In this document: positions 36,790 through 44,494 of the stretch, in pieces
Position numbering within the stretch: the stretch's first letter is position 1
Layout of the letters: the number at the start of each line of letters is the position of its first letter
From: Eubacterium sp. 1001713B170207_170306_E7
Lineage (GTDB): Bacteria > Bacillota > Clostridia > Eubacteriales > Eubacteriaceae
DNA: 64,000 nucleotides
NCBI RefSeq assembly: GCF_015547515.1
Contig: NZ_JADMVE010000004.1
Span: forward strand, 413,728 to 477,727
Direction: 5' to 3'
Made by a program: the position numbers and the translations under genes
The notes under the pieces: generated by a model
Seen by the model: only the letters and a program-made list of their open reading frames with translations
The model's database searches: none
What the model was told of the DNA's origin: nothing

Positions 36790-37384
36790 TGACCACGCCC
36801 TTTTTGCCAAAAGCCTTGAAATTGTTTTGGAGGATGCGCCCGAAATCGAGGACTTCACAACGCTTCAGGATCCATCGGAGGCTGCCGCACAGATACGCCG
36901 GCTTCAGCCGGACATGCTTCTCCTCGATATCAACCTCGACACGGTCAGCAATGAGGACGGCATCACGCTGGCTTCCAGCCTTAAACAGGAATTTCCCGGC
37001 CTGAAGCTTGTATTCTTAACCGGCTATGACCTGCCCGTTTACCGCCACGCCGCCGAAAAGCTGGGCGCCTGCGGTTTTTTAAACAAAAATCTTGATCCTG
37101 ACAAGCTGCTCGAAAGCCTGATTCAAATTGACAGGGGCGCCCTTGTTTTTCCCAGAACAGCCGAGTACATCGAGGAGCTGACCGCAACAGAAACAAAGAT
37201 TCTACAGCTTTTGTCTGAGGGGTATAAGCGCAGAGCCATCGCTGACAGGCTTTACTCCAGTGAGCGTACAGTTTCAAACCACATCCAGCATATTTTTGAC
37301 AAGCTCGGCGTTTCTTCCTCTCTCGAGGCTGTTACAAAAGGCATAAAGCTGGGCTATATCCGCCCCTCTTTCCATAAAAAATAA
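36770..37384 (+). CDS. LuxR/NarL-family response regulator
   Basis: 204 residues. Receiver domain 1-120 with DDH at 6-8, phospho-acceptor Asp in LLLDINLD (about 54), and K of LNKNLD. LuxR-type HTH at about 138-195 (LTATETKILQLLSEGYKRRAIADRL...TVSNHIQHIFDKLGV). It overlaps the kinase gene by 20 bases, so they are co-translated. GAAAGGAG lies in the kinase 3' end. Confidence 0.93.
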   Translation: MKILLIDDHALFAKSLEIVLEDAPEIEDFTTLQDPSEAAAQIRRLQPDMLLLDINLDTVSNEDGITLASSLKQEFPGLKLVFLTGYDLPVYRHAAEKLGACGFLNKNLDPDKLLESLIQIDRGALVFPRTAEYIEELTATETKILQLLSEGYKRRAIADRLYSSERTVSNHIQHIFDKLGVSSSLEAVTKGIKLGYIRPSFHKK

Positions 37385-37412
37385 GCCTGACCCACAACGG
37401 GATCAGGCTTAT
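37381..37412. terminator. Terminator overlapping stop of LuxR-type regulator
   Basis: ATAAGCCTGA / TCAGGCTTAT 10-bp stem; the stop codon of the regulator lies in the left arm. It also faces the 3' end of the minus-strand methyltransferase cluster. Confidence 0.75.
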
Positions 37413-37418
37413 TCTACG

Positions 37419-37565
37419 CTACATCAGCATAAACATGGCAAAGCTGAACATCTGCTCCTCAAGCCCCTGGAAGGTATCCTCCGCCATGGGAATATCCTCC
37501 GCAGCGATGCCGTATTTTTCCATATTTTCGTCTAAATTATTGTAATACTCTGATTGAATATCCAT
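37419..37565 (-). CDS. 48-aa small protein following UROD gene (paralogue B)
   Basis: An acidic 48-residue protein with a hydrophobic, Met/Phe-rich end (MFSFAMFMLM). AGGAGG lies 5 bases before the ATG, and its first bases form the TAG stop of the upstream UROD gene (TAT TAG GAGG), so translation is coupled. It has the same length as the ORF at 40166-40312 and 13 identical residues in an ungapped alignment (M1, Y7, E13, E16, G19, E23, D24, E29, Q33, E37, F40, F42, L47). Both follow a UROD-family gene directly. I know of no described family; a subunit or membrane-tethering peptide of the methyltransferase is one guess. Confidence 0.72.
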   Translation of the reverse strand: MDIQSEYYNNLDENMEKYGIAAEDIPMAEDTFQGLEEQMFSFAMFMLM

Positions 37566-37574
37566 TTCTGCCTC

Positions 37575-38732
37575 CTAATAAACCGCGTATTCCTTCACAA
37601 AGCGCAGCAGCGCCTGATATTTATCAATTTCCACATCACTGACCCTGAGAATGGATTTGTCCAGGCTGAAGATATAACGCCCTCCGGGCGCCAGCACATC
37701 AATGATCTCTTTAGCCTTATCCTGAATTTCATCCATTGTTCCTGTTTTCAGCATCGACAGCGGATAGAAGCCGGTCAGTATAAACTTATCTCCCAGCTTT
37801 TCCTTAAAGACCTTCGGGTCTCCGAACTCCGCCATCAGCTGACACCCTGCGGGCAGCTCACGAATATAGTCGAGAAAGCGCGTGAAATCATGTTCAAGGA
37901 AAATTGAAACGTTCGTATTGGTCTTTACCAGCTCTTCCACGAGCTTTTTAAAGGTTGGCCAGTAAAAGCGCTCAAAATCCTTTTCTTTCATATAGGGCGC
38001 CATGTGCAGCGGGATCATACAGCCGCCCGCCTTTTCTGGTGTCCCCTTGGCGCCAGCCTTGATCATCAGCGGCAGGATGGCCTCACAGGCTGCCACCACC
38101 TTGTCCGGTACGCGGCGGATATCCATCATCATACCCGTGAAGGATCTCAGCAGGTCCGCTATAAAATCAAAGGGGGCGTCTGTCTGGGCGAAAGGGCCGC
38201 CTAGATTTGACTTGCCGTATTTCAGGCACAGCCCGTTTTTCGCTGCCCCTATCTGCCCCATGGTGCTGTAAAAGGTGTGAAAGCCCTTGGCCAGTGCTGA
38301 CGAGGATAAGGGCCATGGCCTGTCCAGCTCTGTATAAAGTCTGGGAATCACGCAGTCCCACAAAAATTTGTAGGGCTCTGCGATCAGCGCATCGTATTCC
38401 TTCGGGTCCATGGCCGCAATCTCAGGGTGCTGTAAAAAGCCATCTGCGCCCATCACAAAGTGCCGCGCCCCCAAAATTTTATAAAAATGTGCAAACCGAA
38501 CCGCGGTTACGCCGAGATTGTCACTCTCAAAATCCTGGGCGGCCCTCTCCATGGCGCCGATCAGATATTTTACGTCATACTGGTGTTTATTAAGGTCGTA
38601 TCCGGCGTACTCTAAGGCCGCCGCGCCATCCATGTTCAGATTGATGGGCACCCGCTTTGGTATTTTACCGGCGCGCACGTCCGTATAAAGCTCATTGCGC
38701 TCTTCTGTCATTTTCTGTAAATTACTCTCCAT
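37575..38732 (-). CDS. UROD-family methyltransferase (MtaA/O-demethylase-like), 2
   Basis: 385 residues, uroporphyrinogen decarboxylase fold as in MtaA, CmuA and the O-demethylases of acetogens (MtvB/OdmB type). These move methyl groups between a methylated substrate or methyl-corrinoid and a thiol or corrinoid. Conserved here and in the 40323 paralogue: QHPE...EYDALIAEPYK, MDIRRVPDKV, IPLHMAPYMKEKDF (His as likely zinc ligand), VLAPGGRYIFSLDK. It is not a haem enzyme by context. GGGAG precedes the ATG. Fourth gene of the UROD-small-GPH-UROD-small operon. No corrinoid protein gene is in the cluster. Confidence 0.82.
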   Translation of the reverse strand: MESNLQKMTEERNELYTDVRAGKIPKRVPINLNMDGAAALEYAGYDLNKHQYDVKYLIGAMERAAQDFESDNLGVTAVRFAHFYKILGARHFVMGADGFLQHPEIAAMDPKEYDALIAEPYKFLWDCVIPRLYTELDRPWPLSSSALAKGFHTFYSTMGQIGAAKNGLCLKYGKSNLGGPFAQTDAPFDFIADLLRSFTGMMMDIRRVPDKVVAACEAILPLMIKAGAKGTPEKAGGCMIPLHMAPYMKEKDFERFYWPTFKKLVEELVKTNTNVSIFLEHDFTRFLDYIRELPAGCQLMAEFGDPKVFKEKLGDKFILTGFYPLSMLKTGTMDEIQDKAKEIIDVLAPGGRYIFSLDKSILRVSDVEIDKYQALLRFVKEYAVY

Positions 38733-38757
38733 TTGTCTCCCTCTGTTCCACCTGGAA

Positions 38758-40134
38758 TTATTTTTTCCGGCTCATAATTGTTTCACGCATTTCCGGCAGC
38801 TCTTTTTCATTGATATTGTAGAAAAACAAGAACACAATACCAACCAGGAGTAAACCTGCCGGCAGCAGCATTGAAATCATGTTAATGCCGCTTACCACCT
38901 GAGTCGTTGGTTCAACCCCGGCCTGGAATCCTGTTGACGCCAGCCCAAAGGCCGCAATACTGGTCGAAAAGACCGCAGCGACCTTAATGGACAGCTGGAA
39001 TACACTGAAAATAGCCGCCCTGGCATTCTTGCCGGTTCTGTATTCGCCGAAATCCACAATGTCCGCATACATGGCAGTATTCACAACATTCCCAAGGGAG
39101 TAGCCAAGGTACCCGATGGATGCCAGCACGGTCACCAGTGTCGGATTCCCGCTGTTTAAGAACATCAGCACAAAGCACACGGCCATCACGGCATTACCAC
39201 ACATATAGGTTGTTCTCTTGCTGAGCTTTTTGGTGATAAACGGTACCAGTGTCGCCCCAATAAACAAAAGAATATTGACGGAACCGAAGAACACCGCGAC
39301 CTTGGCCGGGTCATTGACCACATATTTAAAGAAATACGGGAACATTGAAAATACCAAAAGACTGGCCAGAATCCGGGTAACATCGGTCAGGAAAAGGAGC
39401 AATAGCGGCCGTGTTGTCACGATCTGCCTGAGCATATCCCTTACGGAAGGCCCGTTATTCTTTGCATCCTTGATTTCTTCCTTGCTGCTCATCACCTTAC
39501 GGTCCTTGGTTGCAAAGAAAAGGGTCAGATAGGTAAAGACGATCATCAGCCCCACCAAAACAGCTGTCACCAAGAAACCCTGTTCCGTATAAGCGTCCGC
39601 GCCGCCGAAGAAGTAAATCATCGGGATCAGTGTCCAGCCGGCAATAATTTTACCGATGGCAGCCCCCTGGCCGCGGAAGGTAGAAAGCTGTACCTTTTCC
39701 TTTGGATCGTCGGTCAGCGATGAGTTCATGGACGTATAGCCAATGTAAGCCACATTTGTTGAGATGCAGAACACAGCATAGACGACTGCGCCTACCGCAA
39801 TCAGTGCTACCTGGGGCAAAAAGCTCAGATTCACAAATAAAATCGCGTTGGTGATAAAAATACAAATCGCACCGATAAACAGCCATGATCGGTACTTGCC
39901 CCATGGCAGATGGCTTTTTTCGATAAAAGGTCCCAAAATCGGAACACTGATGGTGTCGATAATCCGCCCTACGGTCATAATAATCCCTGCCGTTACCGCT
40001 GAAATACCCGCGACGTCGGTAAAAAAGATCAGCAGATAGGAATTTGACAAGGTTACCATCATCTGGAATCCAACATCCGCAAAGCCATAGGAAAATTTCA
40101 CAAAATTACTCAGTTTTCCTCTCGTATCATTCAT
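38758..40134 (-). CDS. GPH-family (MFS_2) symporter
   Basis: 458 residues, twelve membrane segments. The glycoside-pentoside-hexuronide:cation symporter pattern shows at the start (KFSYGFADVGFQMM...YLLIFFTDVAGI, and GRIIDTISVPILGP, matching the family's D-P-x-x-G region). GPH members usually bring in sugars or glycosides with Na+ or H+. Placed between two UROD methyltransferase genes, it probably imports their methylated substrate, perhaps a methoxylated or glycosylated compound. GGGAG precedes the ATG. It starts 31 bases after the first 48-aa ORF. Confidence 0.88.
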   Translation of the reverse strand: MNDTRGKLSNFVKFSYGFADVGFQMMVTLSNSYLLIFFTDVAGISAVTAGIIMTVGRIIDTISVPILGPFIEKSHLPWGKYRSWLFIGAICIFITNAILFVNLSFLPQVALIAVGAVVYAVFCISTNVAYIGYTSMNSSLTDDPKEKVQLSTFRGQGAAIGKIIAGWTLIPMIYFFGGADAYTEQGFLVTAVLVGLMIVFTYLTLFFATKDRKVMSSKEEIKDAKNNGPSVRDMLRQIVTTRPLLLLFLTDVTRILASLLVFSMFPYFFKYVVNDPAKVAVFFGSVNILLFIGATLVPFITKKLSKRTTYMCGNAVMAVCFVLMFLNSGNPTLVTVLASIGYLGYSLGNVVNTAMYADIVDFGEYRTGKNARAAIFSVFQLSIKVAAVFSTSIAAFGLASTGFQAGVEPTTQVVSGINMISMLLPAGLLLVGIVFLFFYNINEKELPEMRETIMSRKK

Positions 40135-40165
40135 TATTTTTTCTCTCCCTCTCTCCCATTTTCTT

Positions 40166-40312
40166 TCATATCAGCAGCTTGATGATAAATCCAAACAGTT
40201 TTTCCTGTGTTGCCTGCCAGTAGGACTCCAGGTAAGCGTTGTCCTCATAATCCAGACCGTTGGCCTCACAATACTCTTCCCAGCTCGCCAGATAATTTAC
40301 TTCCTGATTCAT
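40166..40312 (-). CDS. 48-aa small protein following UROD gene (paralogue A)
   Basis: 48 residues, acidic and aromatic in the middle (WEEYCEANGLDYEDNAYLES) with a hydrophobic-basic end (KLFGFIIKLLI) that could bind a membrane. AGGAGG lies 6 bases before the ATG and overlaps the TAG stop of the UROD gene (TAC TAG GAGG), the same layout as paralogue B at 37419-37565. Ungapped identity to B is 13 of 48, with the same length. It is followed by the GPH symporter gene. Function unknown. Confidence 0.75.
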   Translation of the reverse strand: MNQEVNYLASWEEYCEANGLDYEDNAYLESYWQATQEKLFGFIIKLLI

Positions 40313-40322
40313 AATTGACCTC

Positions 40323-41480
40323 CTAGTATTTTCCATAATCTTCCACAAAATCGTACAACGCCTTAACATTTTCAGGGGTTCCGTCGTTGGGATAGGTAAT
40401 GCCCTTGGAAACCGTGAAAATATAGCCGCCACCCGGCGCCAGAATATCCATCTGCTTTTTGGCTTCATCAATGACTGCCTGCCGTGTTCCGTACTGCAGC
40501 AATGATACATCGTAGCCGCCGGTAATGCACATGACCTTACCCAGCTTGTCCTTGGCCAGCTGATGGTCCATGTATTCAAAAACGCCAAGTATACGGCCTT
40601 TTGGTAAGTCCTGAAGATAGTCATAGTAGCGCGTCCAGTCCCCTTCAAAATAAATGCGCATATACTGTCCTCTTACGGCCATTCGTTCCACCAGCGTTTT
40701 AAAGCTTGGCCACCACAGCTTCGCGAAGTCCTTTTCCCGCATAAATACCGGCATATGGAGCGGCATACTGATCAGCTTGCCTGGCACTGCCGGAAGCTGC
40801 GCTGCCAGGCGGTCCATCAGCGGCATAACCGCCTCGGCGGCTGCCGCCACCTTTTCTGGCTGTCTCCGGATATCCATGGTCATGGCCGAAAAGCCGCGGA
40901 TCATATCTGCGATATAGTCCATCGGCGCCTCGACAAGGCCGCCGCCTGTCAGTGGCAGTCCATATTTTTGGCTCACCCGGGCCGCCTCCATCAAAATCGG
41001 CGTGTTCATATCATTCTGAATATTCATGGCCCGTACCAGTGAAAGACCACCGCCGCCGTTATCCGGATCTAAAGCTTTGTAAACTCTTGGCAGAATCTTG
41101 TCGACAATACATTTAAAAGGATCTGCGATCAGCGCATCATATTCCTCTGCTTTCATGCAGCAGACCTCCGGATGCTGCATAATGCCTGTTTTCCCCTCAC
41201 TGAAGCTCTGTGATTGTAAAGATTTGTAAAATAAAGGATTTCTTGAAAACAAAAACGGTGCCGTATCTGTGGCAAAATCCTGGGCCAGCTTTTCCATGGC
41301 CTCCCCCATGATCTGAGGATTAACCGTAGATCCCTTAATCGGATAACCCGCGTAAACAATGGCCCAATACTCTCCAAACCGCGTCTCATGAGGTACTCTG
41401 TCTGGCTGCTCGAGCTTCACAGCCTGGATATAACGCTGTTCTCTTTCCTCATACAACTTCATTACGTTCGCATCACTCAT
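40323..41480 (-). CDS. UROD-family methyltransferase (MtaA/O-demethylase-like), 1
   Basis: 385 residues, the same length as the 37575 paralogue. UROD-type barrel with QHPEVCCMKAEEYDALIADP, MDIRRQPEKV, MPLHMPVFMREKDF and LAPGGGYIFTVSKG. Residues conserved with the paralogue include the His of PLHM, a probable zinc ligand. Likely demethylates an imported substrate, transferring the methyl group toward corrinoid/THF metabolism. The long upstream frame is not real: GGAGGGG lies 7 bases before the ATG at 41480. It is first in the operon and controlled by the palindromic operator at 41499-41534 and probably the divergent TetR gene. Confidence 0.82.
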   Translation of the reverse strand: MSDANVMKLYEEREQRYIQAVKLEQPDRVPHETRFGEYWAIVYAGYPIKGSTVNPQIMGEAMEKLAQDFATDTAPFLFSRNPLFYKSLQSQSFSEGKTGIMQHPEVCCMKAEEYDALIADPFKCIVDKILPRVYKALDPDNGGGGLSLVRAMNIQNDMNTPILMEAARVSQKYGLPLTGGGLVEAPMDYIADMIRGFSAMTMDIRRQPEKVAAAAEAVMPLMDRLAAQLPAVPGKLISMPLHMPVFMREKDFAKLWWPSFKTLVERMAVRGQYMRIYFEGDWTRYYDYLQDLPKGRILGVFEYMDHQLAKDKLGKVMCITGGYDVSLLQYGTRQAVIDEAKKQMDILAPGGGYIFTVSKGITYPNDGTPENVKALYDFVEDYGKY

Positions 41481-41498
41481 AATTTCCCCTCCATATTT

Positions 41499-41534
41499 TT
41501 GAATATAAAATAATATATTCAATTTTATATTCAA
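41499..41534. promoter_or_regulatory. Operator of UROD/TetR intergenic region
   Basis: TTGAATATAAAAT, 10 bases, ATTTTATATTCAA: a perfect 13-bp inverted repeat. An inner palindrome GAATATA-N6-TATATTC overlaps it. It lies just before the UROD ribosome site, facing the TetR gene, so it is the probable TetR binding site. Confidence 0.75.
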
Positions 41535-41677
41535 CATGATACATCGTAACCGTTTTTTTGTCAAGCGTTTTATCTTAAATTTATTTTTTTTACAAAATAA
41601 CATTTTCAACCTTTAAATCGTGCGGTTTGTAAACAATTATGTTATAATAGTTAAAATAGTTTAAAATCGAGGATACT

Positions 41678-42340
41678 ATGGCACAATATAAAAATGGCAT
41701 TGAAACAAAAAAAAGAATTTTACAAACTGCAAAGGAGCTTTTTTATGAGCATGGTTACCGCCAGACAACCATTGCAATGATCGCTGAAAAGGCGGAAATA
41801 CCCGTCGGGCTGGTCAATTATTATTACAAAAAAGAAGCTCTGGTTGGCAATATCTATCACGAATTTATCCTTGCGATCAATGAAATGGTTGAGGCGCAGC
41901 TCTCTGAGCAGCTGGAAAACCATCTTCAAAAGCATATTTTGTTCAATCATATTTTTTATATCAAAATTTTTGAAGACTCAGCCAGCAAAAGCCTCTACGA
42001 GCTCCTTCTGACCAAGGATCTGGTCTTAAAAGAGACTCATCAGTATGTGCGGGAGTCCATGATGGCCGTTATTTCAGAATTTAACCTGCACATCCAGAAG
42101 GAAGTTTTTCAGAAGCTGATGATTGCTGAATACGGCGCGAGAAAATACCTTTTAAAAGACTGCTTTGAAACGCTGGACCCTTCAAAATCAAAGAATTTTA
42201 TCAACTTTCTGGCAACCATCACGGTGCGGTTGGCCGGTGTTGACACAAATATTATTGAAAAGAATTTAAAAAAAGCGGACAGACTTCTCAAACTTCTCGA
42301 TACATCTGACATCAGCTTTTTAGTTAACCAAGACTGCTAA
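41678..42340 (+). CDS. TetR-family regulator
   Basis: 220 residues. N-terminal TetR HTH (ETKKRILQTAKELFYEHGYRQTTIAMIAEKAEI, about 6-38) followed by GLVNYYYKKEALVGNIY. The C-terminal ligand domain is not recognisable, as is usual. The ATG has GAGGATAC upstream and a TATAAT further up. Divergent to the UROD operon, which it most likely represses until the substrate is present. Confidence 0.9.
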   Translation: MAQYKNGIETKKRILQTAKELFYEHGYRQTTIAMIAEKAEIPVGLVNYYYKKEALVGNIYHEFILAINEMVEAQLSEQLENHLQKHILFNHIFYIKIFEDSASKSLYELLLTKDLVLKETHQYVRESMMAVISEFNLHIQKEVFQKLMIAEYGARKYLLKDCFETLDPSKSKNFINFLATITVRLAGVDTNIIEKNLKKADRLLKLLDTSDISFLVNQDC

Positions 42341-42361
42341 TTGATATTAAGGACATTTATC

Positions 42362-43453
42362 ATGAAATCTATGCTATGCCAATTTAAAAAAGTTCAGACA
42401 AAACCCCTTCCTCATATTCTTAAAGTGATGAACATCAGCGAAAAAAAGCTTTTTGAACTCTTTGAAATGTGGATTAATCAGGGAAACATCACACCTGTTC
42501 ATCCGGTTTTTAAAGAGCTCAAGAAAAGGCGCGACGCCGAAATCAAGAGAAAACGCCAGGAAAAACAGGAGCTTGAGCTTTTAAAGTACAAGGAGCTGCG
42601 CCAGCGGAAATACTCAAACAAACAAATCGCGAGAGAAATGCACTACCCCTATGACAAGCTCAATTCCTTTTTGAAAAAATGGTACAATACTCTCCGGCGC
42701 CAAGGTCTCAGCAACGAGGCCATCGCCATAGAATTAAACGCCAGCAAAGCTGAGCTGAAGCCCATTATCCTGGCCTATGAAGAACGTCAGCGCATGCATG
42801 AGGAAATGCGCAAGCGCCGTATTGCGGAAAACAAACGCTATGCCCGAACCCATCTCAAGCGTATCCGCGAAGACCTGAAAGGACCCTCCGAATACTTTAT
42901 TTTTGATACTGAGGCTGTCCAGTGCCCGGATGAGCTCATCGAGATTGCCGTCATTGACTGTAAAGGCGCCACGGTGTATAACAGCCTGGTAAAGCCCAGC
43001 CATAAAATCAACTGGCGCATCAGCTCGCTTACCGGTATCACCAACCAGATGGTGATGGACAAACCCTCCATTCATCAGGTTATGCGCGACCTGCACGACC
43101 TTATTGCCGGAAAAACACTCATGTCCTGGGGCATTGACTATGACTCTATCCTGCTGAAAAAATCCACTGACTTCACCGGTATCGACCTTGACTGCAAATT
43201 CTGCTGCGCCCAAAAAATTCATATGGGGCTGGTGGAAGACATCAATCAAATCGCGCTCCAAAGGGCAGCTGACTGTGATATGCAGAACCACCGCGCGCTG
43301 GACGACTGCAAGCTTGTACTGGATGTGCTCAGAAAAGATATCGACATAATTGACAGCAAGTCACCTAACTTCAAGCCGCGCACCGCTTCCGAAAGCAACA
43401 GCGCCAGCACGATCTTTGTTCCGAGACCGGAACCACTGGCTGCAACTACCTAG
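42362..43453 (+). CDS. DEDD 3'-5' exonuclease with N-terminal helical region
   Basis: 363 residues. The exonuclease domain is at about 175-340: motif I YFIFDTEA, motif II region LTGITNQMV and MSWGIDYDS, motif III NHRALDDCKLV (His and Asp), a DnaQ-like set with a slightly unusual DTEA in place of DxE. The first 170 residues are charged helices with two HTH-like repeats (SNKQIAREMHYPYDKLNSFL and SNEAIAIELNASKAELKPI). It probably trims nucleic acid; the target is unknown. AAGGAC precedes the ATG at 42362. Confidence 0.78.
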   Translation: MKSMLCQFKKVQTKPLPHILKVMNISEKKLFELFEMWINQGNITPVHPVFKELKKRRDAEIKRKRQEKQELELLKYKELRQRKYSNKQIAREMHYPYDKLNSFLKKWYNTLRRQGLSNEAIAIELNASKAELKPIILAYEERQRMHEEMRKRRIAENKRYARTHLKRIREDLKGPSEYFIFDTEAVQCPDELIEIAVIDCKGATVYNSLVKPSHKINWRISSLTGITNQMVMDKPSIHQVMRDLHDLIAGKTLMSWGIDYDSILLKKSTDFTGIDLDCKFCCAQKIHMGLVEDINQIALQRAADCDMQNHRALDDCKLVLDVLRKDIDIIDSKSPNFKPRTASESNSASTIFVPRPEPLAATT

Positions 43454-43469
43454 AGAAAGGAACCGATTC

Positions 43470-43748
43470 ATGGACAACACAGAAAAACTGGCCTACGCCT
43501 ACCCCGCTGTTTTTACACTTAAGAGTGAAAATGAGATCACCTTTGGTTTTCCAGACCTTGACGTTAAGGATATTCCCATAAAGGCCGGGGATCTCCCAAA
43601 CGCTTTTGATATCGCGGCGGACGTTTTGGGTAAATGGATAAACGAATGCTTTATTTTGGAAAAACCGCTTCCCGAGGCCACAGCTTTAGAGAATCTCGAA
43701 CTGACCCCTGATCAGAAGGGGCTTTGGATTGAAATTGTCGAAGCATAA
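43470..43748 (+). CDS. HicB-like protein (orphan)
   Basis: 92 residues. Pattern YPAVFTLKSENEITFGFPDLD..., DLPNAFDIAADVLGKWI, fits the partial RNase H fold of HicB antitoxins. No HicA toxin gene lies next to it and there is no C-terminal HTH, so it is an orphan or has another role. GAAAGGAA precedes the ATG, 16 bases after the exonuclease stop, so they are co-transcribed. A terminator follows. Confidence 0.72.
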   Translation: MDNTEKLAYAYPAVFTLKSENEITFGFPDLDVKDIPIKAGDLPNAFDIAADVLGKWINECFILEKPLPEATALENLELTPDQKGLWIEIVEA

Positions 43749-43769
43749 AAACCTCTTGGCAAAGTAACC

Positions 43770-43808
43770 AAAAGCAGGCGCACCTTTAAAAGGGTACGCC
43801 TGCTTTTT
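43770..43808 (+). terminator. Terminator of exonuclease-HicB operon
   Basis: AAAAGCAGGCG...CGCCTGCTTTTT hairpin with T-run, 22 bases after the HicB stop. Confidence 0.88.
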
Positions 43809-43889
43809 CGTTCTGGCAGCTAAAGTATGCTCCACATAAAGCGCACAGCATTGAGCCAAAAATGCCGCTGCAGCTAAAATGTAAAATGT

Positions 43890-44381
43890 TTAATTTGACA
43901 GATCCTCTAAACAAATGATTTTACTGCCCTTACTTTCATAATAGCGCAGCATCTCCTCTATTTTCTTTTTGTCATAACTGGCAATGCAGTCTGAGAGTAC
44001 GCTGACACCATAGTTCGCTTTGCGTAAATTGTAGCAGGTTGATTTAACACAGGCAACAGCATCTGCCCCCGCCAGGTAGAAATCACATATTTCATTTTCG
44101 CTGATAAATTCGGCAAACGCTTCACTGGTTAAGGCGTTTCCTTTGCATTTTGTAAAAATATTCTCTGACACGACTCTCAAATCTGGAGTTAATTCAGACC
44201 CATATGTATTGGGTTTAAAAGTCCTCGTGCCCGCTGATAAATTTTCATGTCTTATATAAACCACATGAATCTTATGATCGACTGCCCAATCAACCGCTTT
44301 ATTGATATTACCAATAATCTCCTTATAATTCTTTGTTATGTCATTTTGAATGTCTATTATGACCAGGGCTTTCTTCTGCAT
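43890..44381 (-). CDS. Isochorismatase-family cysteine hydrolase
   Basis: 163 residues. Catalytic triad positions of the family: Asp in ALVIIDIQND (about 10), Lys near the middle (FTKCKGNAL), and Cys in GADAVACVKSTC (about 116-121). Members hydrolyse amides such as nicotinamide or N-carbamoyl compounds; the substrate is unknown. AGGAGGAG precedes the ATG at 44381. Divergent to a WYL regulator with overlapping promoters. Confidence 0.85.
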   Translation of the reverse strand: MQKKALVIIDIQNDITKNYKEIIGNINKAVDWAVDHKIHVVYIRHENLSAGTRTFKPNTYGSELTPDLRVVSENIFTKCKGNALTSEAFAEFISENEICDFYLAGADAVACVKSTCYNLRKANYGVSVLSDCIASYDKKKIEEMLRYYESKGSKIICLEDLSN

Positions 44382-44435
44382 CGCGTCTCCTCCTGACAGG
44401 TCAATTGATTTTTGTTTAATTATACCTTGTGATTG

Positions 44436-44464
44436 TTGACAGCAGCGTGTCAGCAATCTATAAT
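44436..44464 (+). promoter_or_regulatory. Consensus promoter with internal operator
   Basis: Perfect TTGACA, 17 bases, TATAAT upstream of the WYL regulator. The inverted repeat TGACA-N6-TGTCA (44437-44452) overlaps the -35 box. A minus-strand TATAAT for the isochorismatase gene lies at 44418-44423, so the site can control both genes. Confidence 0.8.
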
Positions 44465-44494
44465 GAAAAAAGAATTTTGGGAAGGCGGTAACCG

